Of a DNA stretch of 52,034 nucleotides, positions 45,689-52,034 are shown piece after piece; within the stretch, counting starts at the first letter, position 1, and the number at the start of each line of letters is the position of its first letter. Under the pieces are notes generated by a model. It ran no database searches and was not told where the DNA came from. It saw only the letters and a program-made list of their open reading frames with translations. Position numbers and translations under genes: made by a program. Origin of the DNA: Candidatus Poribacteria bacterium (GTDB lineage Bacteria; Poribacteria; WGA-4E; WGA-3G); NCBI GenBank assembly GCA_003635185.1, contig PYJA01000031.1, forward strand, positions 1 to 52,034. The letters are read 5' to 3'.

Positions 45689-45909
45689 CAGGGTTATTTA
45701 GTTTTAAGAATTTCCGTTATTGAGGTTTACTCAAAGTTAGGACCCCAGGCCGGTAGGTGTGGTTTCCTAACCGCACCGCATCGGTCAGGGCAAGTCGCTA
45801 TAAGGGTTTTTGATCCAAATTCGGTGCGGTTGGAAACCGCACCTACCGGCCTGGGGTATATAGCAGATGTTAAAAATTTGTCCGAAAAACCGAAAACTAA
45901 ATAACCCTG
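45689..45909. repeat. Nested large palindrome
   Basis: Outer arms CAGGGTTATTTAGTTTT (45689-45705) and AAAACTAAATAACCCTG (45893-45909) are perfect inverted repeats. Inside, arms 45742-45778 and 45822-45857 (ACCCCAGGCCGGTAGGTG ... CACCTACCGGCCTGGGGT) match over about 35 bases with two small differences. Each inner arm also holds its own short palindrome (GTGTGGTTTCCTAACCGCAC). It overlaps the left end of the element at 45903. Confidence 0.85.
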
Positions 45910-46325
45910 GCTTTAGCGCGGGGATGTCCACACCGCATTTCAATTAATTTGTCAAAAAATGCTTGATATTTTCAAACATTTTTGCTATACTACTCGTAGC
46001 AGTCGGCATTGGTTGTGATTGATGTTGTGGCAGACAGCTGAGCAGTGAAACAATCACGTAAAAGCCTTGCGATTCAATACTGCTAAAGTTTTCTAACATC
46101 TGTTGCACGTTCAGGGAAAGCAGCATAAATGCTCATCCCGTTCAAAATCACGTGTCAAAATGTTTCTTAAGACCTCCTTGTGAGGTGCAGTTGGGGCATC
46201 AACTGTTGGTGTAGGCTTCAGAAGACTTTCGTAGAAAGCAGAGGTCGTTGATACCACGATCACTTGTGTGATTCTTCAAAAGAATCGCCAGTGCTTTAGC
46301 ACGGTGAGTATGTCAAGATGATCAC
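45903..46325 (+). mobile_element. Non-coding IS200/IS605-type remnant
   Basis: The left end AACCCTGGCTTTAGCGCGGG followed by GATGTCCAC and TTTGTCAAAAAATGCTTGAT matches the ends at 60 and 9818. The right end has GCCAGTGCTTTAGCACGGTG then AGTATGTCAAG. The ~420 bases between hold no TnpB motif. A promoter-like pair at 45963-45991 points into it. It may be an internal-deletion derivative moved in trans or a relic that still makes an RNA. Confidence 0.65.
45963..45991 (+). promoter_or_regulatory. Promoter-like pair in the IS remnant
   Basis: TTGATA (45963-45968) and TATACT (45986-45991), spacer 17, inside the left end of the non-coding element and reading into it. Confidence 0.45.
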
Positions 46326-46382
46326 GTTAACCATTTCACGCAGGTGTGCAAACCTTCATTTCCATTTTTAAGGAGTAAAACC

Positions 46383-47225
46383 ATGAAAAAACTGCTCTAT
46401 TCTGTTACAATTACGATGATTAGTGTTACGATTGCTTTCTACGCTACAGCGGAAACTATCGTGACTGATGGTTTGGTGAGTTATTGGACGTTTGACGAAC
46501 AAGATATTACGGGTAAAACAGTTAAAGATGTCTGGGGTAAAAACAGTGGTACAATTGTTGGTGAGCCAAAAGTTGTTGCTGGAAAGGTAGGCGATGCCCT
46601 TGAGTTTGACGGTTCTGACGATTATGTTAACCTAACAAACCTTGGCGATTTCGGCAGTAAAGTCAGCACATCAACATTTGAGGCGTGGGTCAAAACAGAC
46701 TTCAAGCAGGATTGGACAACGCTTTTCAAAGTGCTTGATGACGGTTGCAATATGGCGTGGGCAATTGATGTGAACCGTAGCGCGAAAATCCCATTTCCGC
46801 TGGCAGAAGATATTGTTCATTACTATGTCCGCCATCAAGCTGCCGGAGGATGTATTGATATTGCTGTTGAAATTGAGTTCGAACTATCAGATGGAAACTG
46901 GCATCACGTCGTTTTTGCAATTGAGGATGCGGGTGAACCAAAAATTAGTATCTATATGGATGGCAATCCACAGGAAGTAATTGTTGGGAAAGAATCAAAG
47001 TTAGACAACTTTGTACCGTTTGTGCGACCTGTCTATATCGGTGCTGCAAACAATCGTGGCAAGGTAGAGAGGTACTTTCCTGGTGTGATTGATGAAGTGC
47101 GTATTTATGACCGCCCTCTCACAGCAGAAGAAGTAACTCGTAATTTTAAATCCAAAGTCGGACTTGCTGTTGAACCTGATGATAAGCTGCCGCTTGTATG
47201 GGGATTTTTGAAGAAGACACTGTAA
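46383..47225 (+). CDS. Secreted LamG-domain protein
   Basis: A 280-residue exported protein: signal peptide (about 1-24, ending FYATAE), then one LamG/concanavalin-like domain (about 30-255). Typical blocks are LVSYWTFDEQDITGKTVKD, ALEFDGSDDYVNL, TFEAWVKTDF, GNWHHVVFAIED and GVIDEVRIYDRPLTAEEV. Such domains bind glycans or other surface ligands. AGGAG stands before ATG 46383; an ATG 13 codons upstream is rejected. It leads the PQQ-propeller cluster. Confidence 0.92.
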   Translation: MKKLLYSVTITMISVTIAFYATAETIVTDGLVSYWTFDEQDITGKTVKDVWGKNSGTIVGEPKVVAGKVGDALEFDGSDDYVNLTNLGDFGSKVSTSTFEAWVKTDFKQDWTTLFKVLDDGCNMAWAIDVNRSAKIPFPLAEDIVHYYVRHQAAGGCIDIAVEIEFELSDGNWHHVVFAIEDAGEPKISIYMDGNPQEVIVGKESKLDNFVPFVRPVYIGAANNRGKVERYFPGVIDEVRIYDRPLTAEEVTRNFKSKVGLAVEPDDKLPLVWGFLKKTL

Positions 47226-47349
47226 AAATAAAAAGTTGATTATCACTTTTGTCTTCAATTGTGTAAGGGACCTCGTCTTAAACATAAAACCTCTTTCATC
47301 GTCTTAAAACTACAAAAACACATATAAAATGGGTAGGAGGAATAAAAAT

Positions 47350-48666
47350 TTGCGCTATTGTAAACCGACCTTTTGTCGGCTATTCATCTTTTTTCTTTTA
47401 ATTACTATGCCTATGTCCGCAGCCGCAAGCGATTGGCCAAGTTGGCGTGGACCTAATCAGGATGGCACATCTGCAGAAACTGGGCTTATATCTAATTGGT
47501 CTATTGAAGGCGAAAACCTTCTTTGGCAGGTAGATTTTATAGGACGTTCCACACCTGTTGTGCTCAACGGCAGAGTCTATGTCCTCGGACGTATCGGTAA
47601 GGATATAACCGAACAGGAACGTATCGCTTGTTTTGATGCAAAAACTGGTGACCTATTGTGGAATCATCAAATGAACGTATTTCACACCACTATCACCTTC
47701 AACCGTGTTGGTTGGACAAATCCTGCCGGTGATACAGAAACAGGTAATATCTACGTCCACGGTGTTCAAGGACTTTTCATCTGCTTCAATAAAGATGGAG
47801 ACATTATATGGTCTCGATCTCTTACAGAAGAATATGGGCGGATTTCTGGCTACGGTGGACGCGTTCACACCCCAATTATTGCTGGTAATCTTGTGGTAAT
47901 CAGTTATCTAAATGTAAGTTGGGGCGCACAAGCTGTTCCACGCCACCGTTATTTTGCTTTTGACAAACGAAACGGAGACCTAATTTGGGTATCTACTCCT
48001 GGCGGCAGGCCGCTTGATACGACCTATTCTACGCCAGTTGTCACAACGATCAATGGGCAAACACTTATTATTGGTGGTAACGCTGATGGAGGCATTTACG
48101 CGATGAAACAGACCACCGGTGAAATGGTGTGGGGTTTCAAGCTGAGTAAGCGCGGTATCAATACTTCTGTCCTTGTCGCTGGCACAAAGGTTTACGCTTC
48201 CCACAGCGAAGAAAATTTTGACACCACTGCGATGGGACGTGTTGTCTGCATTGATGCGACTGGTAACGGAGATGTTACCGCTACCCATGAAGTATGGCGG
48301 TATGATGGCGTGGGGGTCGGCTATGCTTCGCCTACACTCAAAAACGGGCAGCTTTATGTGGTTGATAACTCAGCAAATATGCATTGTCTCAATGCTGAAA
48401 CTGGTGCAGTGTTATGGCAACACAGCATCGGCACCGTCGGCAAAGGTTCACCTGTGTGGGCTGACGGAAAATTGTTTGTTACCGAAGTCAACGGAAAATT
48501 TCATATCCTTCAACCCGGTACGGATACGTGTGAGTCGCTCAATGTCCAAGAAATAAGTCGAGAAGAAGATGATCACTATGTTGAAATCTTCGGTTCACCC
48601 GCTATTGCCAACGGACGTATCTATTTCACTACAGAGGAACGTCTCTACTGTGTGGGAGGGAAATAA
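47350..48666 (+). CDS. Secreted PQQ-like beta-propeller protein
   Basis: About 438 residues with a signal peptide (hydrophobic stretch LFIFFLLITMPMSAAAS), then DWPSWRGPNQDGTSAETGL, the mark of this secreted propeller group. PQQ-like blades follow: IACFDAKTGDLLWNHQ, YFAFDKRNGDLIWVST, IYAMKQTTGEMVWGF and MHCLNAETGAVLWQHS. I chose TTG 47350 since AGGAGG (47335-47340) stands 9 bases before it; the in-frame ATG at 47329 lies upstream of that site. Whether it binds a cofactor is unknown; no dehydrogenase active site is evident. It overlaps the next gene by one base. Confidence 0.87.
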   Translation: MRYCKPTFCRLFIFFLLITMPMSAAASDWPSWRGPNQDGTSAETGLISNWSIEGENLLWQVDFIGRSTPVVLNGRVYVLGRIGKDITEQERIACFDAKTGDLLWNHQMNVFHTTITFNRVGWTNPAGDTETGNIYVHGVQGLFICFNKDGDIIWSRSLTEEYGRISGYGGRVHTPIIAGNLVVISYLNVSWGAQAVPRHRYFAFDKRNGDLIWVSTPGGRPLDTTYSTPVVTTINGQTLIIGGNADGGIYAMKQTTGEMVWGFKLSKRGINTSVLVAGTKVYASHSEENFDTTAMGRVVCIDATGNGDVTATHEVWRYDGVGVGYASPTLKNGQLYVVDNSANMHCLNAETGAVLWQHSIGTVGKGSPVWADGKLFVTEVNGKFHILQPGTDTCESLNVQEISREEDDHYVEIFGSPAIANGRIYFTTEERLYCVGGK

Positions 48667-49619
48667 TGAAGAAAATTTGTTTTACGACAAAGCAAAAAGC
48701 GTTTGTTTTCGAATATTATGTTCTTTATGCAAGCTTGATTATCTGCCTTTTTTCTATCGGATGTGCTACTAAAGAGATTGAAGTTCCAAAGATGAGTACT
48801 GACCCTGCAGTTGCCCTGCTGCTCACCCCTGCTGAAACGGTGACATCAGGTGAACCAGTAGAACTTAACGTTATCGGTTTTGATGAGAATGGAATGCCGA
48901 CAAATGCAATAGGCACAGTGAAATGGTCACTCACAGGTTTAAGCGGTGCAGTTGAAGATTCCAAATTTACGCCTGAAAAAAGTGCAGGTCCACATGCGGG
49001 TACAGTCACTGCTCAATCGGGAGAGTTAAAGGCGACTGCTCGGATTCGGGTTATTCCACCCCTACCGTGGACAGAAGATTTCGAAAAGGTTGAGCTTGAA
49101 AAAGCACCTTCACATTGGATTGCCGCTACAAATAAATATTTTGTTCGTGAAAAAGATGGGAACAAGGTTTTAGTCAAGACACCTGTGCAGCGCGGTTTGA
49201 ACAAGTCTAATGTCTATATCGGTCCGCCAACAATGAAAGACTATCAGATTCAAGTCGACCTGATGGGGACAAGAGACAAGCGCCGTATGCCCGATATGGG
49301 ATTAATTGCAAACCGCTATACGTTGGACATGCAAGGGAGACAGCAACGACTTCAAATTCGGTCTTGGGCATCTGATTTGCGCATGGCAAAAACGATTGAC
49401 TTCACATGGGAGGCAGATGTCTGGTATACCATGAAAATGAAGGTAGAAGTTATTGACGATAAAGCGATAATCAGTGGCAAGGTGTGGCGCGCCAGTGAAT
49501 CGGAGCCAGATGAATGGACGATTACTGCTGAAGACCCTCTCCCGAATCGAGAAGGTAGCCCAGGTATCTATGCCTACTCCGCGACTGAAATCTATTATGA
49601 TAATCTTAAGGTATGGTGA
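48666..49619 (+). CDS. Probable lipoprotein with Ig-like and LamG-like parts
   Basis: A 317-residue exported protein. The N-terminus has a hydrophobic stretch ending in LFSIGC (about Cys33), a weak lipobox. An Ig-like (Big2-type) segment follows (about 50-125: LTPAETVTSGEPVELNVIG), then a beta-sandwich (about 130-317) like DUF1080/LamG proteins, with YQIQVDLMGTRDKRRMPDMG and IYYDNLKVW at the end. It lies between two PQQ-propeller genes with one-base and four-base spacing, so the three likely act together at the cell surface. Confidence 0.82.
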   Translation: MKKICFTTKQKAFVFEYYVLYASLIICLFSIGCATKEIEVPKMSTDPAVALLLTPAETVTSGEPVELNVIGFDENGMPTNAIGTVKWSLTGLSGAVEDSKFTPEKSAGPHAGTVTAQSGELKATARIRVIPPLPWTEDFEKVELEKAPSHWIAATNKYFVREKDGNKVLVKTPVQRGLNKSNVYIGPPTMKDYQIQVDLMGTRDKRRMPDMGLIANRYTLDMQGRQQRLQIRSWASDLRMAKTIDFTWEADVWYTMKMKVEVIDDKAIISGKVWRASESEPDEWTITAEDPLPNREGSPGIYAYSATEIYYDNLKVW

Positions 49620-49622
49620 TAT

Positions 49623-51233
49623 ATGATTTTTGAATTTAGAAGCGATGTCAAACGCATCGCTATGTTTTCAGGTGTCTTAACTAAATTTTTTTGCAAATTA
49701 GATTACACGCCAAGTACAGGCAATTTATTACACAGACGCATTTCTCCAGAAAAGCATAGCTACGAAGTACGTTCTTATTCTTATGTCCTTTTCATTTTTT
49801 TATTTGGTCTTCTCAGTATATTTCAAGCGCCAAATAGTTTTGCAGATTCCCATAAGTCTGCTGAGAAAGAAATTGCGTTGTGGGGTGGTTCTTTAAGTCG
49901 TAACATGATATCGGACGAGAAAAACATCCTCGCAAAGTGGGATCTGGCAACAGGTGAAAATATCAAATGGGTAGCAGAACTCGGTTCACAAAGTTATGCG
50001 GGACCTCTAATCAGCGGCGGTAAAGTGTTTGTCGGGACTAATAACGATGCTCTAAAAAATCCGAAATTAACGGGTGACCGTGGGAATATCATGGCGTTTC
50101 GTGAATCCGATGGCGAATTTCTGTGGCAAATTACACACACAAAACTCCTTTCTGGGCGTGTTAATGATTGGCCACTGCAGGGAATCTGTTCAACGCCTTA
50201 TATTGAAGGGGATCGGCTCTACTACATCTCTAACCGTTGTGAAGTTGTTTGTGTTGATACAGAAGGCTTTTTGGACGGTGAAAACGACGGTCCCTTTAAA
50301 GATGAAACTGAGACGAGCGAAATTGACGGTGACATTATCTGGATTTACGATATGATGGACGAGTTAGATGTTTTTCCACACAACCTTGCTACCTGTTCGC
50401 CACTTGCTGTAGGCGACCTGCTTTTCTTGGAAACAAGCAACGGTGTTGATGAAACACATATCCACATTCCTGTTCCCGATGCTCCGAGTTTTATTGCCCT
50501 AAATAAAAACACAGGTGAACTTGTTTGGGAAGATGCTTCCCCTGGCGAAAATATACTGCACGGGCAGTGGTCAAATCCTGCTTACGGGGTTATCAAAGGT
50601 GTTCCGCAGGTAATTATTCCTGGCGGTGATGGTTGGGTCTACTCGTTTGAACCGGCAACCGGAAAGATTATCTGGCAGTTTGACTGCAACCCGAAAGATT
50701 CTGAATGGGAACTTGGGGGGCGTGGCACACGGAACAATATTATTTCAACCCCAGTCATTCATGACAACAAAGTCTATCTCGCTGTTGGACAAGACCCAGA
50801 ACACGGAGAAGGTGTCGGACACCTCTGGTGCATTGATGCATCACAAAAGGGTGATGTTACCTCAACCGCTGCGGTTTGGCACTTTGGTAACGAACAATTT
50901 AATCGCACAATGTCAACCGTTGCTATCCATGAGGGACTTCTCTACATCGCTGACTTAAGCGGATTCCTCTACTGCTTGGATGTGAAAACAGGCGACCTTT
51001 TTTGGACACATGACACGTTTGCTGCTATCTGGGGCTCACCCTATGTTGTAGACGGCAAAGTCTACCTCGGTGATGAAGATGGTGATGTTGTCATCTTAAA
51101 AACAGGTAAAGTCAAAGAAGTGCTGTTTGAAACTAATATGGGGAGTTCGGTTTATACCACACCTGTAGCAAAGGATGGTGTGCTTTACATCGTAACCCGT
51201 AATCAGTTGATTGCAATTTCTGAAGGGAATTAA
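49623..51233 (+). CDS. Exported PQQ-like beta-propeller protein, second copy
   Basis: A 536-residue protein. The first 50 residues are basic and lead into a hydrophobic segment (about 53-70, YVLFIFLFGLLSIFQ) ending FADS, a signal anchor or a long signal peptide; the start may be further in. Then come PQQ-like blades: IMAFRESDGEFLWQI, FIALNKNTGELVWED, VYSFEPATGKIIWQFD and LYCLDVKTGDLFWTHD. It is related to but longer than the propeller at 47350. No ribosome binding site is seen; translation may be coupled to the lipoprotein gene ending 3 bases before. Confidence 0.86.
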   Translation: MIFEFRSDVKRIAMFSGVLTKFFCKLDYTPSTGNLLHRRISPEKHSYEVRSYSYVLFIFLFGLLSIFQAPNSFADSHKSAEKEIALWGGSLSRNMISDEKNILAKWDLATGENIKWVAELGSQSYAGPLISGGKVFVGTNNDALKNPKLTGDRGNIMAFRESDGEFLWQITHTKLLSGRVNDWPLQGICSTPYIEGDRLYYISNRCEVVCVDTEGFLDGENDGPFKDETETSEIDGDIIWIYDMMDELDVFPHNLATCSPLAVGDLLFLETSNGVDETHIHIPVPDAPSFIALNKNTGELVWEDASPGENILHGQWSNPAYGVIKGVPQVIIPGGDGWVYSFEPATGKIIWQFDCNPKDSEWELGGRGTRNNIISTPVIHDNKVYLAVGQDPEHGEGVGHLWCIDASQKGDVTSTAAVWHFGNEQFNRTMSTVAIHEGLLYIADLSGFLYCLDVKTGDLFWTHDTFAAIWGSPYVVDGKVYLGDEDGDVVILKTGKVKEVLFETNMGSSVYTTPVAKDGVLYIVTRNQLIAISEGN

Positions 51234-51272
51234 CTAACAATCCCAAGCATTTATGCTTGGGTCCAAAAACGT

Positions 51273-51302
51273 TTGACATTCGGAGATTTTTTGTGGTATA
51301 CT
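51273..51302 (+). promoter_or_regulatory. Promoter of second tnpB
   Basis: TTGACA (51273-51278) and TATACT (51297-51302), spacer 18, inside the element's left end about 80 bases before the ATG. The leader between holds a perfect 8-base-pair hairpin at 51318-51342. Confidence 0.65.
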
Positions 51303-51382
51303 TATAGGACTGACTCCGTGACGGATTTGTTAGGTCCGTCACACCACTAACAATGGGAGTCAGAAACCCAGAGGAGTCAGAT

Positions 51383-52034
51383 ATGTCCTTCAAAACCCAT
51401 AAAATCGCATTAGCGCCAACATTTAGAGAAAGACGCTGGTTTGCTTCTCAATGTGGGTATGCTCGATTTGCCTATAATCATGCTTTATCCGATTTTAAGG
51501 CAGGCTTAGAGAATGATAGCTTTCAATCGTGGCAAATGCTAAATGTCAATTTCAATAAGACGAAAAAACGTTATGATTGGACACGTTCACAAGATCAAAG
51601 AGCTGCGTTATATGCTATCAAGCATCTGGGTCAAGGTATTGCGAATTGGGTATCCAAGCGTGCGAAGTTTCCAAGATTCAAGGGGCGTGGACATAAGCAA
51701 AGTTACACAACAGACGAACAATCCGTGCGAGTCCAAGGCAAGCGTATCAAGTTGCCGAAAATCGGATGGATAAAAATGCGTGAAGCGTTGCGTTTTGTTG
51801 GCAAGATAATCAAGGTTACGATCTCAAGAACAGCCCATCGTTGGTTTGTATCTATCACCGTGGAAACAGGGGACACCGGACTTGTTGACACCTCAACACA
51901 CCCTGTTATCGGTATAGACGTAGGCATTAATACACTGGCCACCTTGAGTGATGGCACGCAATATGATAATCCGAGACCGCTAAAACGCTATGAGCGCAAG
52001 CTCAGGCGGGAACAACGTAAGTTAAGTCGCAAAG
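51383..52034 (+). CDS. tnpB: TnpB family protein, partial (3' end beyond window)
   Basis: 217 codons of a TnpB with the N-terminal helix-turn-helix-like start (FKTHKIALAPTFRERRWF), the basic WVSKRAKFPRFKGRGHKQSY stretch, and the RuvC-I block VIGIDVGINTLATLSDG with catalytic Asp179. The remaining RuvC motifs and zinc finger would lie past the end. It is only distantly like the TnpB at 141. GAGGAGTCAG precedes the ATG. No frameshift is seen in the visible part. Confidence 0.9.
   Translation, partial: MSFKTHKIALAPTFRERRWFASQCGYARFAYNHALSDFKAGLENDSFQSWQMLNVNFNKTKKRYDWTRSQDQRAALYAIKHLGQGIANWVSKRAKFPRFKGRGHKQSYTTDEQSVRVQGKRIKLPKIGWIKMREALRFVGKIIKVTISRTAHRWFVSITVETGDTGLVDTSTHPVIGIDVGINTLATLSDGTQYDNPRPLKRYERKLRREQRKLSRK

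Larger units (their letters stand above)
51242..52034 (+). mobile_element. Second TnpB-type IS element, cut by window end
   Basis: The left end has a perfect hairpin CCCAAGCA-TTTA-TGCTTGGG (51242-51261) 8 bases after the PQQ gene's stop. A promoter and a leader hairpin (GTGACGGA/TCCGTCAC, 51318-51342) precede tnpB. The end sequence differs from the elements at 60, 9815 and 45903, so this is another subgroup. The right end lies outside the window. Confidence 0.8.

Noticed and set aside
45647..45904. An 85-codon frame
   Set aside because: It runs over a large palindrome; the coding look is a by-product of the inverted repeat.
45944..46126. A 60-codon minus-strand frame in the IS remnant
   Set aside because: No homology-like motif, no ribosome binding site, and it runs into the element's left end.

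Overview
This 52 kb window looks like a chromosomal piece of an uncultured, Poribacteria-like bacterium. That placement is an inference. It rests on moderate-to-low GC, an abundance of secreted beta-propeller proteins (WD40, PQQ-like, TolB-like), LamG, TPR and FG-GAP/UnbV proteins, ThuA and RraA family genes, UGA-selenocysteine genes, and many small palindromic repeats between housekeeping genes. No rRNA or tRNA gene was recognised, so the phylum cannot be settled here.

Layout. 1-1340 holds an IS200/IS605-type element with an intact TnpB and no TnpA. 1372-2619 is an MFS transporter. 8509-2649 (minus strand) is a tightly packed operon of a small coiled-coil protein, a TPR/FG-GAP/UnbV secreted protein and a 14-repeat WD40 protein. 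8792-9737 carries two tandem lipoprotein genes whose HMA metal-binding domain reads UGA where the first Cys of the GMTCxxC motif should be, each followed by a SECIS-like hairpin. 9815-10330 is a decayed TnpB element. 10345-17608 is a pyrimidine operon (pyrR, pyrC, carA, carB, unknown gene) without pyrB. Then come a membrane protein, an NtrC-type sigma-54 activator with an altered receiver site, nagB, a small Cys-motif protein with a palindromic operator, a citramalate synthase, a PfkB sugar kinase, ThuA and recX.

27570-32598 is a possible sigma-54 operon. A full-consensus -24/-12 promoter, preceded by inverted and tandem repeats, stands before a secreted protein, a lipoprotein, a TolB-like protein and a divergent STT3-type oligosaccharyltransferase. 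alaS, a DUF948-like gene, a YtxH-like gene and larB follow. A TPR gene is then paired with a UGSC-family selenoprotein (third in-frame UGA with a SECIS-like hairpin). Next are aroQ, a DegT aminotransferase, an MBL-fold hydrolase, purE, an RraA family gene, a PhoB-like regulator and an SDR. 46383-51233 holds LamG, PQQ-propeller, lipoprotein and PQQ-propeller genes, the last three in an overlapping run. The window ends inside a second TnpB gene of another subgroup.

Intergenic DNA is dominated by repeats: at least six copies of a ~100-150 bp MITE-like element with GGACTTACGCA ends, a second family with ATGAAGATTAA ends found inserted into other repeats, a ~116 bp near-perfect palindrome, and short GTAGGTCGGGT hairpins. 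The strongest biological signal is the set of three selenoprotein genes; next is the sigma-54/STT3 operon.
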